Position numbers and translations under genes: made by a program | In this document: positions 10,796 through 23,744 of the stretch, piece by piece | Numbering within the stretch: the stretch's first letter is position 1 | Layout: every line of letters begins with the position of its first letter | Notes under the pieces: model-generated | What the model was told of the DNA's origin: nothing | What the model saw: the letters and a program-made list of their open reading frames with translations, nothing else | Databases searched by the model: none | From: Closterium sp. Naga37s-1 | Taxonomy: Eukaryota; Streptophyta; Zygnematophyceae; Desmidiales; Closteriaceae | Length of the DNA: 64,000 bases | Direction of reading: 5' to 3' | NCBI GenBank assembly: GCA_947471745.1 | Contig: CANJKZ010000093.1 | Span: forward strand, 3,023,501-3,087,500

Positions 10796-13087
10796 GCTAC
10801 ATGGGGAGACGCGGTGTGCAGTGTGTAGAGACCCGAGCGGGGCTCGCGGTGAAACATGGCTAGAGGTGCCACAGTGGCACTGTCCACGCAGGTCGCAACA
10901 CGCTCACGCGGTGGAAACCACGTGCCGACATTGGGGTCCTGAAGGTGTCCGACACCCACCAAGTTCCTGGAGAACGAGGGGATGTGGAGACCAGTGAGGA
11001 CACCAGAGTGGGCAGCCGGGCATGGGAGGGTGGTAGAGCTGCGGGCAACTGCTGGTCCAGAAGTAGGATCAGCCAGGGCAATCGGAACCGGAGCTGGAAG
11101 CGGTGTGACAGTCGTATGGTTGTGGAAGAAGCACTGAGACGCGCCAGAGTACAGTGTGAAAGAGAGCAACGCGTCAGCCATAGGTGCACCTGGGCTAGTA
11201 GCTACAAAGCACCTAAACTGGAAGCACAACCACCTACACTAGCAACAGGCAAAGATCCTAGTCTAGGAACATGTAGCAAACATATCCATCAGCACTATAG
11301 TCAACATCGGCATACATGGCGTTCTGACGAGCCTCATCCATAGTCAGATCAAATACATGAATCTTGCGAGCAAGCATCTGCGCCCAGCGCGGGGTGCGTC
11401 CCTCAAAGTCGTCGCGCTGACGGTAGAGGTCGTCGAGGCGGCGGAAGCAGCGCGCTGAAGAGTGGTCGCTGCACCCGCAGAGAGCGGGACTACACGGACC
11501 TGTCCGAATCTAGTAGTCGCAGGGACCGGAGTCGCGGCCAGCAGGACAGGGCCCCCAGCTGGCGGGGCTGCAGCTGTGGCCGGTGCTCCTCAGACCACGA
11601 GGTCCCTACTGCTGCGGAGGACCCCACTGCAGAAACTGCTGTGGCACCTGTGGCTGCGGCTGCATTGACTACTGCTACTGCTGCTGGCCTCCCTTTCCTC
11701 CACCAGGGCCAGCTCCTCCTCCCGGTGGGCCCGTAGGCCCAGTACCACCTCCAGTGCCGCCTCCTTTAGGTGGTACCGCCACCACCGCCGCCACCTCCAC
11801 CCCCACCTCCACCACCGCCACCATTGCCGCCACCTCCACCCTTCCCCCCTCTTTTGCCTCCCTTGCCTCAGGGAGGCGAGTGACTAACTAGTGAACGGTG
11901 AGCCACATAGGCGGGGGGGCAAGGACAAGCTGGGCGTCGGTGCAGGCTGCACGGTAGTTAGTGTCGAGGGTGGCAATGTCGGAGAAAGTCTCAAACGACC
12001 CAAGGTCAGGAAACACAAAAGGCATGAGGAGGCGGCTGAGAGAGGAAGGGGTGGAATAACGAGCAACAATAGCGTCATAGCACCCCTTCACAGTCTCGAC
12101 CTGAGAGAAGTGGGCGGCCTCCGTCAGTGGAAGAAGGTCCGTTAGTGCAAGGGAGGCCGCAGCGTCACGAGAGTCCCAAACGCCACGCTCCAAGAACAGC
12201 ATGTCGTACTCCGCCTGCGCAAGGGGAGTGGGAGGGGGCTCAGTAGGCAGGGGACTGGGGCGTGGAGGGGCCTGGAGAGCGCCAGACGCGTGAGCGTACA
12301 AGGTAGCGCCATCCTGACACTGGCTCGTAAGGTGACGCTGGGCCTGGAGGAGCCACGTGCTAAATTTTATCGCACGGCCCTCTGCGTCGAAACGTAAAAT
12401 CCGGGAGGACACCATAGTAATTGCTAGGAGCGGCTAGAGCTAGGAGTGGCCAGGCTAGGAATGGCCGGAGCGAGGAGCGGGCGGAGCTAGGAGCGCTAGG
12501 CTAGGAGCGGTCGGAGCATGGAGCAACACAGAGCTATAGGAGAGCTGATCTAGGAATAGTCGGAGCGAAGAGCAAACGGACGGAGCTAGGAGCGAGGAGA
12601 AAACGGCCAGTCAGTTCAGGTTTCTAACCCTAAATCGCGCGAGTAGAAGTACCTGCCGCTACGAGTGATGCCTATGGCAGTAGGTGTGGGCGAGCGAGGC
12701 TGCTGCTATCGTGTGCGCGTGGAGGAGGGCAGCGTGGGTCAGCTCGCGGTGGCGGCGTGGAGGGTGGGGGGGGGGGGGGGGGGCTAGCGCGCGGTAGAGC
12801 AGGGTAGGGCAGCACGTTTCTGGCTGGGGCGCGCGTTTCTGGCTATGGGCGCGCGTTCTGGCTGGGGCACGCGTTTCTTGCTGGGGCGCGCGCTTTGGGT
12901 GCTGCTGCTTCTTGTGTGTGCTAGGAACCTAGAGGGGAGGGGCTAGGGTCCTACGAGGGATGGACGGCGGGCGGAGCTAAGGTCTTTGGAGGTAACGGGC
13001 AATGTTACCATCTCAAGAGATACGAAGTGGAATGAATGTGACTAGCAGGAGATGGGTACAAATATGAAACCTAGAAAGTGTTGTACC
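10796..13087 (-). mobile_element. El-3: Copia remnant (protease, gag, leader, part of 5' LTR)
   Basis: The oldest layer of the left block. On the minus strand: part of the 5' LTR (about 13011-13087), a leader with degenerate GGAGC-rich repeats and a long G run (about 12420-13010), gag (11888-12415; FSTWLLQAQRHL, then ACTDAQLVLAPPPMWLTV), a Gly-rich tail (about 11460-11880) and protease flank (about 10800-11230). The first 55 bp of the same LTR lies at 26756-26810, on the far side of El-4. The rest lies beyond El-1, outside the window. Broken, with many changes. Confidence 0.75.
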
Positions 13088-13196
13088 TGTCAAGAACTGA
13101 AAGATGGTTTCACTAAGGTTGGTTGGGGTACATAAGCCTAACCCTAACTGCTGTACCCCATATGACACACATCACTAACGGCTACAACATTTGACA
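13088..13196 (-). repeat. 3' LTR of El-4 (109 bp)
   Basis: Minus strand TGTCAAATGTTGTAGCC to CAGTTCTTGACA. It pairs with 26647-26755 and carries a TTAGGGTTAGG telo-box-like core. Confidence 0.85.
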
Positions 13197-13389
13197 CACC
13201 CCCATAGCTTAAGTGAGCGGTGTCAAGCAAAACCAAAACAGTACGGTCACAAGACCAGTCACACAACAGCAAAGATCAGGGTGGATCACAACGTCACCAC
13301 ACAGTCTGAGTGCTAGCAAAAGAGCCACAAGGCCAGTTCAAGAGTTCACAGAGGTATAAGCAAAGTATACAAACAAAGTAAGTAGAGAA

Positions 13390-15080
13390 CTCAAGTCTAC
13401 GCAAGACGAGAACATGTGTCAACAAGACCTATCTGCACACAACACCTCTGGAGGTCACAAGGCGGAAGGGCCTTGGTGAAGATGTCTGCAATGTTGGCCT
13501 CGGACTCCACAAAGTCGAAACGAGCCTGTCCACGCCTCTGCAAATCTCGCAGGAGAAAGTACCTGAGGTTGATGTGCTTCACTTTGCTCTCCAGTTGCGG
13601 CTCTCGGCAGAGGAGAATCGATGCCTTGTTGTCAGTGAACAAGGTCGGTGCAGAGCTCCGCCGCTCACCAAGGTCAGTGAGCAAGGTCAACCAGCGCAGC
13701 TCCTGTGCAGCCATGGCTCCAGCGTAGATCTCAGCCTCGGCGGTAGAGGTCGAGACCGAGGAGGAACGTTTGGACTCCACGAAACAGCTCCAAAGCCCAG
13801 GCTGAAACAGTACCCCTGAGTAGACCGGTGAGTCTCGGCGTCGTCAGCGTAAGAAGAGTCACTGTGACCAGTAAGTACGACAGACTGTCCCCCTCCAAGA
13901 ACCAGCCCCACGCCTGATGTCGTCGCTGGGTACTTCGCCACCCTCACAGCCGATGTCCAGTGAACAGGACGGTGTCTCCGTGGCGCAACAAAGCGAGCAA
14001 GGATGCTGAGAGGGAAGGCGAGGTCCGGGCGAGTACAAGTCATCAGGTACATGAGGCAGCCCACAAGCTCTGCGTAAGGACCACTAGGCTCAAACGGCTC
14101 GTCTGGAAAGGGACCAGTGAGTCTGTGTTCAACGGCAAGAGGTGTGCGCTCTACTGTGGAGTGCTGAAGCTTGAACCACTGAAGGACCTGCTGCACCATG
14201 TGTGACTGTGAGAGTGTGATGGTGCGAGCGGCTCTGTCCCTGGTGATCTACAGGCCAAGGTAGTGGCACAGCTCACCAAGGTCAGTGTACGTGTGTCTCT
14301 TCTGCAGTTCAGACTTCACGTCAGCCAAATCAACCCTGTCAGCAGTGGCGAAAACCAGGTCGTCGACGTAGACCAGTACAAAGAACGGTGTGGAGCCACG
14401 ACGAACAAACAGCGACGGGTCGGCAGAAGACGGCTGGAAACCGAGGTCAGACAGGGTAGAGCGAAGGGTGTCGTGCCACTCATGAGGAGCCTGACCAAGA
14501 CCGTAGACCGGTCGCCTCAGCCTCCACTGGGTCCCAGGAGGGAAAGTGCCAGTGAAGGCAGAGGGACGACGCAGCCAGACCTCCTCGTGTAGACTACCCT
14601 GAAGGAAGGCAGTGGAGAAGTCGAGAGAGTGTAACTCGTAGTCTCTTTGTGCTGCTACGTGCAGTAACACCCGAAGAGTGGTCATCTTCGGGGTAGGCGC
14701 GAAGGTCTGAAAGAAGTCAACTCCCTCGCGCTGACTGAAACCTCAAGCCACATAGCGTGCCTTGAAGACCGGAGGAGATCACGGTGGCCGCTTCACCCTG
14801 AAGATCCACATGCCATCGACTACGTTCGCCCCAGGGGGGGGAACCTCGTCGACGTAGGTGCCTGTGGATCTGTAGGAGGCCATCTCTGAGTCCATGGCAG
14901 CTCTCCACTGAGAGGCCCAAGGCCCTGACACTGCCTCAGCGTAAGTGCGAGGAGTCGGTATGTCAAGGGCGTCGGGGTCTCCCTCAGGGGCGAGCAGCAT
15001 GGCACAGAGATGAGGGGAAGCGGCTGCCATGAACTCCAGCTCAAACTGCCTGTCCTCTAGGGCGTCACAGCCAAGGGCAG
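13390..15080 (-). pseudogene. El-4 reverse transcriptase-RNase H
   Basis: Minus strand: WRAAMDSEMASYRSTGTYV, MWIFRVKRPP, LHSLDFSTAFLQGSLHEEVWL, YVDDLVFATAD and YLMTCTRPDLAFPLSILARF identify Copia RT. TGHSDSSYADD, SVSTSTAEAEIYAGAMAAQ and HINLRYFLLRDL identify RNase H. It ends about 200 bp before the 3' LTR. Broken. Confidence 0.85.
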
Positions 15081-15539
15081 ACTCACCCCCGACGGCCAGA
15101 GGACAGGTAGGAGGAGCAGCCACAAGACTAGTGGCGTAGTCAAGGCGGCGAGTAGAGGCAAACTCAGTGACTGCGGCAGTAAGAGCGGAGACTGAGGACA
15201 GAGAAGCACGGGGGTCGGTAACAAGAGAGGCGAGAACACGAGAGAGAACAGGACAGAACGCGCGGTAGTAGTCAGTGACAGGAGTAGAGAGGGAAGCAGT
15301 GAGGGCTGACTCAGGTGGAGAAAGAAGCGCGGACGGCGACGAACGAGGCGGACTAGGACGGAACAGGACAGTACGAAGGTCAGTGAGAGGGACAGGGGAC
15401 GAGGGACGAGCACGAGGAGAACGGGAAGTCCAAGCGTGAGAAAGAGGAGGGGACAACGGAGGCTGAGAACGGGGGAAAACAGCTGGGGCGGAGTCAGGAG
15501 GATTAAACATGGGACAGTGGACAGGGGGAGAGGGGGAGG

Positions 15540-17204
15540 GGGTAGGAGAAGGAGAGGGGAGACCAAGGGTTCGAAGACCAGAAACAGGAGGCGAAGGTGG
15601 CAGCTGCTTCAGCTGCGGCGGTTGCCGCTGCTGCTGCTCCTGCTGCGGCGGCTGCCGCTGGGGCTGCTCCTGCTACGGCTGCTGCTGTTGCTCCTGCTGA
15701 TCCTGCTGCGGCGGCTGCTGCTGCGGCTGCTGCTCCTCCAGCTGCTGTAGCTCCAGCTGCTGCCGCTCCAACTCTCTCTCCTCTCGCTCCAACTCCAGCT
15801 GCTCCTCACGTGCACGGCGAACATGGGCCTGGTGCCGGGTCGGGTAGGGGTGGGTGGGATGAGTAGTGTCCGGGGCGGTGGTAGCCCCAGGCCCGCCCTC
15901 CAAAGCACCAGTCGCACCACCCCCAGAGCCAGCACCACCAGCAGCAACGCGGCAAGTCCCAGACTCTCCAGGTCCCATAGTGGGAGCACCCGCACCCACA
16001 GTCGTGGCACCCCCAGTCGTAGCACCCCCAGGGACAGAGCGACTAACACCAGCTCCCCGAAGACTAGAACCTCCTGCAGACTCGGGCTCAGCTCCAACTC
16101 CAGCACCCCCGGCATCAGAACCTCGTGGAGGCACACTCTCAGCTCCAACTCCAACCCCTCTAGAGGTAGCACCTCCAGGGTCCGCACTACGGACACCAGC
16201 ACCCTCAGAGTCTGCAGTAGCCTGTGGAGGAAGTGCTGACGGCTCCTGTGGTGACTGTGAGGAGGACTGCGGAGAAGGGGACGAGACTTGAGGGGCTACC
16301 AAGGGGGGGGAGGGGGTAGCGTGTGACACACCTGACGGGGCTGGACCAGGGGGGGGAGGCTGTACCTGAGGAGCCGGAGGGGGAGTGGGAGTCAGGAAGA
16401 GAGGGGGGGGAGGAACCGGGAGACCTCGACAGGGGTACCGGGTGTAGTAGGGGACTGACTCGTCAAAACGGACGTCACGGGATTCAAAGAACCGGTGAAG
16501 GGGAGGGTGGTAAAAGGTGAAGCCAGAGGAGTCCTTTGGGAAACCAAGGAAGAGACAGGGAATGGCGCGAGGCGAGATCTTGTCCGCGGAGATGTCGCGA
16601 ACACGCGCCAAGCAGCCCCAGACACGAAAACGCGACGCAACACCAGGGGACCCTGTCCAAAGACTGGTCGGTGAAGCCCCTGCCCGGGAGACACGTGGCC
16701 AGAGGTTCAGCTGGTGAGCGGCGTACCGAACCGCGTAGGGCCACAGAAAATGGGGCGCACGTGCGTGAATCATGGAGGTACGTGCTATATCCATGACCAA
16801 GCCTATGCGGCGCTCAGCAACCCCATTCTGCTGTGGGGACTCCGGAAGGGTCCAGGACTGACGGATGCCCTGCTCGCGACAGAATCCGGCGAGAACGCCG
16901 GAGCGAAACTCACCCCCACGGTCGGAGTGAAGACAACTGACACGACGACCACGAGTGTCCGCAGTGTTAAGCAACCACCGGACTAGCGTAAAAGTCACCT
17001 CGGACTTCTTCGCCAGTGGGAACACTGTGGTGTAACGAGAGTAGTCGTCAACGACCACCAGAAGGAAACTCTCGCGCTCAGGGCCAGGGCGCGAGGCGGG
17101 GCCCCAGACGTCCAAGTGGAGAGTCTCGAAGGGCTCGGTGGCCGGACGAAGGGAGGAGGAGTGAGGGGTGGCGCGTAGCCGACCCTCGACGCAAGGGGCA
17201 CAAT
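15540..17204 (-). pseudogene. El-4 integrase and linker
   Basis: Minus strand: CVEGRLRATPHSSS zinc-binding block, integrase core (VVVDDYSRYTTVFPL, LHSDRGGEFRSG, SPQQNGVAERRIG), the C-terminal FYHP block, then a Pro-rich and Gly/Ala-rich linker. The linker ends in a Glu/Gln-rich stretch of about 70 residues (REEQLELEREERELER) that looks like a coiled coil. The other short-LTR elements have Gly/Ala runs or PQQLREW there instead. Confidence 0.75.
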
Positions 17205-17335
17205 TGTAAGAATAGTGAAGGAAGGAATGATTGATTGAGCAAGCAGTTGGGTACAAGTAGGAAACCTAGACGTGTTGTACCCTATATGAACTACCCCACT
17301 ACAGCCTACACAGACTATAGCATATAACTTTGACA
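17205..17335 (-). repeat. 3' LTR of El-5
   Basis: 131 bp, minus strand TGTCAAAGTTATATGC to CACTATTCTTACA, bordered by the target copy acaat at 17200-17204. Confidence 0.88.
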
Positions 17336-17564
17336 CACCCCCATAGGCAAAGTGGGGGAGAACAAGAGGTCACAAGACCGGTCAAGAAAGGCAAAGCAAG
17401 CTCAGGGTGGATCACGACGTCACCACGCAATCTGAGCACAAGCAAATGGCCACAAGGCCGGTTCACATGCAGAGTTATATAAAGGAAAACAAGCAATACA
17501 GTGATCACAACCTAACAAGTGCAAGCATGCAGGTATAGGTATAGAGATCACAGTACAAGCAGAT

Positions 17565-20500
17565 TCAAGAAGTAAGCAAGTGAGGCACAGTAGGCACAAG
17601 GCCTAGAACAGTACAGAAACGTTGATGATCACAAGGCTGAAGCGCCTTGGTGAAGACATCAGCAGTGTTGGCCCGAGTGGCCACGTAAGCAAGACGAAGC
17701 TGACCACGCTGCTGCAACTCTCGAGCAAGGAAGTAGCGCAGAGCGATGTGCTTCGTTCTGTGCTCCAGTCTGTGCTCCTGACACAAGGCAATCATGGCCT
17801 TGTTGTCGACGTACAGCACTGGAGGAGAACGAGGCGGCTCTCCCAGGTCGCTCAGCAGGTAGGTGAGCCAGCGTAACTCCTGTGCAGCCATGGCCCCGGC
17901 GTAGATCTCAGCCTCACAACTGGAGCTGAGAACAGAAGACGAGCGGGTAGACCGCCAAGAAACAGAGCCGGAGCCAAGGCTGAAGGTGTAACCCTGTGAC
18001 GACCGCTGCGTAGCCAAGTCGTCAGCCCAAGAAGCGTCTGCGTGACCAGTGAGGACAACTCGAGCCCGTCCTCCAAGCACGAGCCCCATGCCCGACGTAC
18101 TGCACAAGTAGCGCAACACCCTCTTAGCGGCATCCATGTGCTCCTTCCTGTGACGGCCAGGAGCGACATAGCGTGCTAGGATGCTAAGAGGGTAGGCAAG
18201 GTCAGGTCGAGTGCAGGTCATCAGGTACATGAGGCAGCCCACAAGCTCTGGATACGGGCCACTCGGCTCTACGGACTCGTCCGAAGGTGGAGCTGAGAGC
18301 GAGTGACCGGTAGGCAGAGGAGTGGACTGTGGCGAGGAGTACGTTAAGTTGAAGCGCTGAAGGACCTGCTGCACCATGTGTGACTGAGTCAGGGTAATGG
18401 TGCGCTGTGCTCTGTCCCGGGTGATCCGCAAGCCAAGATAGCTTGTCAGCTCACCCAGGCCTGTGCACGTGTGTCTCTTCTGCAGCTCCGACTTCACGTG
18501 GGCGAGTGCCTCAGTGTGAGAAGTAGACGAGAACGTAGAACGGCGGCAGAGTGGTGTCGGTGCGTAGAAACAGCGACGGGTCAGCAGTAGAAGGAGCAAA
18601 TCCAAGAGCAGCAAGAGTAGTCCTCAGTGTGTCGTGCCGCTCACGGGGTGCCTAGCGGAGACCGTAGACCGGCCGCCGGAGGCTCCACCGGGTACCAGCA
18701 GGAAACGACCCAGTGAAGCCAGGTGGGCGGCGCAGCCAGATCTCCTCGTGCAGGCTGCCCTGTAGGAAGGCTGTGCTGAAGTCAAGAGAGTGAAGCTCGT
18801 AGTCACGCTGAGCGGCGACGTGCAGCAGAACCCGAAGAGTGGTCATCTTCGGGGTAGGGGAGAGGGTCTGGAAGAAGTCAACTCCCTCTCGCTGACTGAA
18901 GCCTCGTGCAACGTAACGCGCCTTGAAGACAGGCGGAGAACCCGGCGGCCGCTTCACCCTGAAAATCCACATGCCACTGACGATGTTCGCCCCAGGCGGG
19001 GGAACCTCGTCGACGTAGGTGCCTGTGGACTTCCAGGAATCCATCTCTGCGTCCATGGCTGTCTGCCACTGAGAGGAGTAGGGACCCTCTATCGCCTCTG
19101 CGTAAGAGCGCGGGGTCGGGATGTCTGATGCATCCGGGTCTCCCTCAGGGGCAATCAGCATGGACACGAGATGAGGTAAAGCAGCGGCAAAGCACTCAAA
19201 CTCCTCATGTCTGTCCTCAAGGACGTCCGTGCCAAGAGCACACTCACCCCCGACGGACGGAGGACAGACAGACTCAGACTCGGACTCAGCAACAAGACTA
19301 GCAGCGTAGGTTAGACGACACGCGGCAGCAAAGTCAACAAGCTCAGCAACTACAGCAGACGCAGTAGTGGACTCAAACGAAGGGTCAGTGACAACAGTGG
19401 CGAGGAAACGCGTGACAGTAGGACTAGCAGCACGAAGGGAGTCAGACTCCGGGTCTGGACCGTCAGGAAGAGAGGACGCAGGAGGAGACGGCAGAGGGAC
19501 ACGCTGTGGAGCAGTGGAAGGACGCAGAGTCATATAGTGAGTGCCAGGGACAGGAGGAGGACGCTGACGCGGAACACGACCAGTGCGGACAGCGCGAACA
19601 GGCGACTCAGGACGAGACTCAGGCTCACGACGCTCCGTAAGACCTCTAGTCGGTCCAGAGTAAGGAGAAGGACCAGGCAGTGGAGAGGCAGACAGTAACT
19701 GCGACTGCGACTGGACAGGCTGTGGACTCAGTAAGGGAGGAGGAGGAGGGCCAGTAGAAAGCGGTAGGCCAAGAACCTGCTGAAGGAGCGGAACGTAGTA
19801 CGGCCGCGGCCGCGCAGCGCCTTCAGAAACAGCAGAGACAGCACCAGTACCCTCTGCTCTAGGGTCTCTAGCTCCAACTCCCGCAGCACCACCAGCAGCA
19901 CCAGCTCCAGCAGCACCAGCTCCAACTCCCGCAGCACCACCAGCAACACCAGCTTCAGCAGCACCAGCTCCAACTCCCGCAGCACCACCAGCAGCACCAG
20001 CTCCAACTCCTGCAGCACCACCAGCCCCAGCAGCTCCAGTACCTCCAGTACGAGCACCTCCGGGACGAGCTGCTCCAGCACCTCCAGCAGCTTTAACACC
20101 AGCAGGGCCTCCAGCAGCGGCAGGACCTCCAGCACGAGCACCTCCAGGACCAGCGGCTCCAGCAGCCCCAGCACCAGCAGTACCTCCAGCTGCTCCAGCA
20201 CCAGCAGCACCTCCAGTGGCTCCAGTAGCACCTGTACCTCCAGTACGAGCACCTCTAGAACCAGCGGCTCCAGCAGCTCCAGCACCAGCAGGACCTCCAG
20301 CTGCTCCAGTAGCTCCATCACCAGCAGCACGGCTACAGCGTCGAGCGTACCACTCACGCAGCTGCTGCGGAGAGAGGCGCTCCCGCCGAGATGAGACACC
20401 CGAAGGACCTCCAGACACGGCACGCTCAGGCTCAGCACCCCCAGACTCAGCACCCTCAGACTCAGCAACCCCAGGCTCAGCACCCCCAGGCTCCGCACCC

Positions 20501-22680
20501 CCAGGCCCCGCACCCGCAGGCTCAGCACCCCTAGCAGCACCAGAGTCAACAGCTACCTCGACCGGCTCGACAGGGTCTACCTGGGACAAACCTGAAGGGG
20601 CAGGACCCTGAGGGGGGAGGGGGTCTACTGGAGGAGTACCTGGTGCGAGGAAGAGCGGCGGGGGGGGGAGAGGGGCAGTGCGGTAGGGAAAGAGACGGTA
20701 GTAGGAGACCGACTCGTCAAACGTGACGTCCTGAGAGGACAGAACACGGCGCGAGGTGGGGTGGTAAAATTGCCACCCAGGCGCGTCAGGGGGGAAGCCA
20801 AGGAAAACGCAGGGAACAGCACGAGAGGACAGCTTGTCCGCGGAAGTATCGCGGACAAAAGCTCGAGATCCCCAGACACGGTACACAGACGCATCACCAA
20901 CCTTCCCCGTCCACCGCAGAGTAGGTGTGGTCTCCGGCAAGGAGACACGAGGCTGAAGGTTGATCTGATGCGCAGCGTACTGAACAGCGAACGGCCACAG
21001 AAAATGGGGAGCAGCCGCATGGATCATGGACGTGCGAGCAACGTCCATGACCATGCCAATGCGGCGCTCAGCAATCCCATTTTGCTGTGGGGAGGCCGGA
21101 AGCGTGAACGTCTGGCGGATGCCCTCCGCACGACAGAAAGCCCTCAGAAGGTCGGAGGAAAACTCACCACCTCTGTCTGAGTGCAGACGCAGAACAGGAA
21201 AGTCCGAGCCGAAACTCTCTCTAAGCTGGTGACGAGCAGCGCGGATCCAGTCGATCAGCACCTCAGTGACCTCACCCTTGCGGCGCAAGGGGAAGACTGT
21301 GGTGTAGCGCGAGTAGTCGTCAACGACCAGCAGGAACTAACGCTCGTGACCCTGTCCACGGACGCGGGCTGGGCCCCACACGTCCATGTGAAGAGTCTGC
21401 AGAGGAGCCTCTGTCGGAGGAAACTCAGAGGAGTGAGGGGCGGCGCGCTGCCGGCCCTCAACACAAGGAATACAGGTGGGGGCAGGCCCCCGAGGAAGGG
21501 GAGGGAGGGACTCGGGGAGACCTGAGACAAGGACACGGGAGGCCATACCTCGGAGACGAGGCAGGGAGGGGTGACCAAGGCGGTGGTGCCAAAGAAGAGT
21601 CTCGTGTGACAGTGGACGACACGAGCAGGGGGCAGACGCCGGACTAGACCTGGACGCAGCAGCAAACACCTGACCAGACGCGGCTACCTGACCAGACGCA
21701 GTGACAGGAGGAGACACAGTGGTCAGTGTGTAGAGGCTCGACCCAGGCCGACGGGTGAACGTGGCCAGGTGGCGGCCCGTCCGAGAGCAGTACAGTGGGT
21801 CACACGCTGACCTCCCGGGGTGAACTGGTCAACCCACACGTCCTGGAGGTCAGCTCCACTCACCAAGTTCGTAGAGAACGAGGGGAGGTGGAGTCCCGAC
21901 AGTAAGCCCGACGGGGCCGCAGGACACGGTAGAACCGTGGAGGAGTGCGCAAGGACTGGACCCCCAGAGGGGTCAGCCAGGGAGACTGCAACTGGCCGAC
22001 TGAGCGGCGTGAGTGTGGTGCTGTCGCGAAAGAAGGAGCGCGAAGCACCTGAGTCAAGTGTGAAGGTGTGCAAGGCCTCAGTAGGTGCTGTACCAGAGAG
22101 AGCAGACTCACTAGCACCTGGAGCAACAGACTCACTAGCACCTAGAGCAGCGGCCTCACCAGCACCTAGAGCAGCAGACTCTATACCTGGGTCAGGCGGG
22201 ACACACAGGTAACAGGCACCCCCAGCACTAGTAGACAATGCATACATGGCAGTGAGGATAGCATCATAGTCAAGAACAAAGATATCCACCCGCTGCCTAA
22301 GCAACTCCACCCAGTCTGGGAGCTCAGCCTCGTCGCCAAACTCGGTACGCCAGGCGTCGCTCAGACAGGCGAAGCAGCGGGACTGTGTGTGACCTCTCGT
22401 CCCGCAAGTCTGACCAGCCCGATCACCTGTGCGAATGACGTACGGGCAGCGAACGGTACTCCGAGACCCTCTACTCTGAGCGTACCACTCACGAAGCTGC
22501 TGGGGCGTAAGGGTCTCGCGCGGACGTCGCTGCAGCTGCATCTGGCCACTGCCAGAAGAACCCGACTGACCAGCTCCAGGGCGACTGCCACTACGGCCGC
22601 CGCCATAACCCCAACTAGCGTACCACTCACGAAGCTGCTGGGGCGTGAGAGACTCGCGCGGACGTCGCTGGAGCTGCATC
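17565..22680 (-). pseudogene. El-5 gag-like to RNase H coding remnant
   Basis: Minus strand, in order: two SLTPQQLREWYA-type motifs (about 22625-22660 and 22487-22520); CPYVIRTG...CGTRGHTQSRC (about 22370-22450); protease LDSGASRSFF; HHRLGHPSLPRL; integrase LHSDRGGEF and SPQQNGIAERRIGM; a third PQQLREWYA (about 20345-20385); Gly/Ala linker; PYYVPLLQQVLGL; RT with LHSLDFSTAFLQGS; RNase H with TGHADASWADD and SSSCEAEIYAGAMA. No long helical gag like that of El-4 is visible upstream of the cysteine motif. Confidence 0.85.
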
Positions 22681-22761
22681 TGGCCACCGCCAGTAGCAGC
22701 AGTAGCAGCAGTAACAGCTGTAGCAGCAGTAGTAGCTCCTAGGGCAGCAGCACCTAGGGCT

Positions 22762-22797
<36 letters not shown>

Positions 22798-22879
22798 GGT
22801 TTGGCAGGACGCGCTGGGCGCTGCAGAGGCGGCTCGCGGGCTGCAGGGGCAGTGCGCGGGCGGCTTGCACGGGGCGGCG

Positions 22880-23515
22880 CGCGTGCCCTAGGGCGACGCG
22901 ACGGGTAGGGCAGGGCGCGGTGGCCCTAGGGTGACGCGACGGGCAGGGCAGGGGCGGCGCGCGGGCCCTAGGGCGACGCGACGGGCAGGGCAGGGCGGCG
23001 CAGTGGCCCTAGGGTGACGCGACGGGCAGGGCAGGGGCGGCGCGCGGGCCCTAGGGCGACGCGACGGGCAGGGCAGGGGCGGCGCGCGGGCCCTAGGGCG
23101 ACGCGACGGGCAGGGCAAGGGCGGCGCGTGTGCCCTAGGGTGACGCGACGGGCAGGGCAGGGGCTACACGCTTACCAGGAGCGGGTGCAGGGCAGGGCCG
23201 CGACGAGCGGTTAGGTCAGGGCCGCAACGGGGCGGCTGTAGGGCAGGGCCGCGACGAGGCGACGGCAGAGCAGGGCCGCGACGGGGCGGCAGCAGGGCAG
23301 GGCCGCGACAAGGCGGCTGCAATGCAGGGCTGCGACGGGTGGCGGCAGGGCAGGGCCGCGACGGGCGGCGAGGTCAGGGCCGCAACGGGGGGCGGCAGGG
23401 CAGGGCCGCGAAGGGCGGCTAGGTCAGGGCCGCGACGGGCCGTTAGGGCAGGGCCGCGACGGGCCGGTAGGGCAGGGCCGCTACGGGCGGCAGTAGGGCA
23501 GAGCGCGCGACGGCG
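22880..23515 (-). repeat. Leader minisatellites of El-5
   Basis: Two adjoining GC-rich arrays. At 22880-23170 the unit is about 41-42 bp (gacgcgacgggcagggca plus ggcggcgcgcgggccctagg). At 23180-23515 it is a shorter degenerate unit (gcagggccgcgacgggcggc). Both are C-rich on the element's sense strand. A poly-T run of about 32 bases (22764-22795), poly-A on the sense strand, lies just downstream in the sense direction. Confidence 0.8.
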
Positions 23516-23613
23516 CAGGTGAGGCAGGCGCGAGGCGCGCTTCGAGCAGGGCAGGAAAACGATCGTGGTGGGCCCTTAAAAACGTTCCCACTAGGGAACC
23601 TGCTCTGAAACCA

Positions 23614-23744
23614 TGTCAGAATAGTGAAGGAAGGAATGATTGATTGAGCAAGCAGTTGGGTACAAGTAGGAAACCTATAAGTGTTGTACCCTATATGAAC
23701 TACCCCACTACAGCCTACACAGACTATAGCATATAACTTTGACA
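23614..23744 (-). repeat. 5' LTR of El-5
   Basis: 131 bp, followed on the minus strand by the PBS, a perfect 6-bp hairpin GTTCCC/GGGAAC (23584-23599) and a GGGCCCACC box (23575-23567). Confidence 0.88.

Larger units (their letters stand above)
17205..23744 (-). mobile_element. El-5: Copia retrotransposon with 131-bp LTRs
   Basis: LTRs are at 17205-17335 (3') and 23614-23744 (5') and differ at about four positions. The target duplication acaat is at 17200-17204 and 23745-23749. The PBS TGGTTTCAGAGC is at 23613-23602 and the polypurine tract at 17336-17347. Leader with minisatellites 22750-23600; gag-like block with cysteine motif and protease about 21730-22680; integrase about 20650-21720; Gly/Ala linker about 19700-20640; RT about 18400-19250; RNase H about 17580-18150. 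It looks broken, with about three breaks. It lies inside El-4. Confidence 0.92.
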
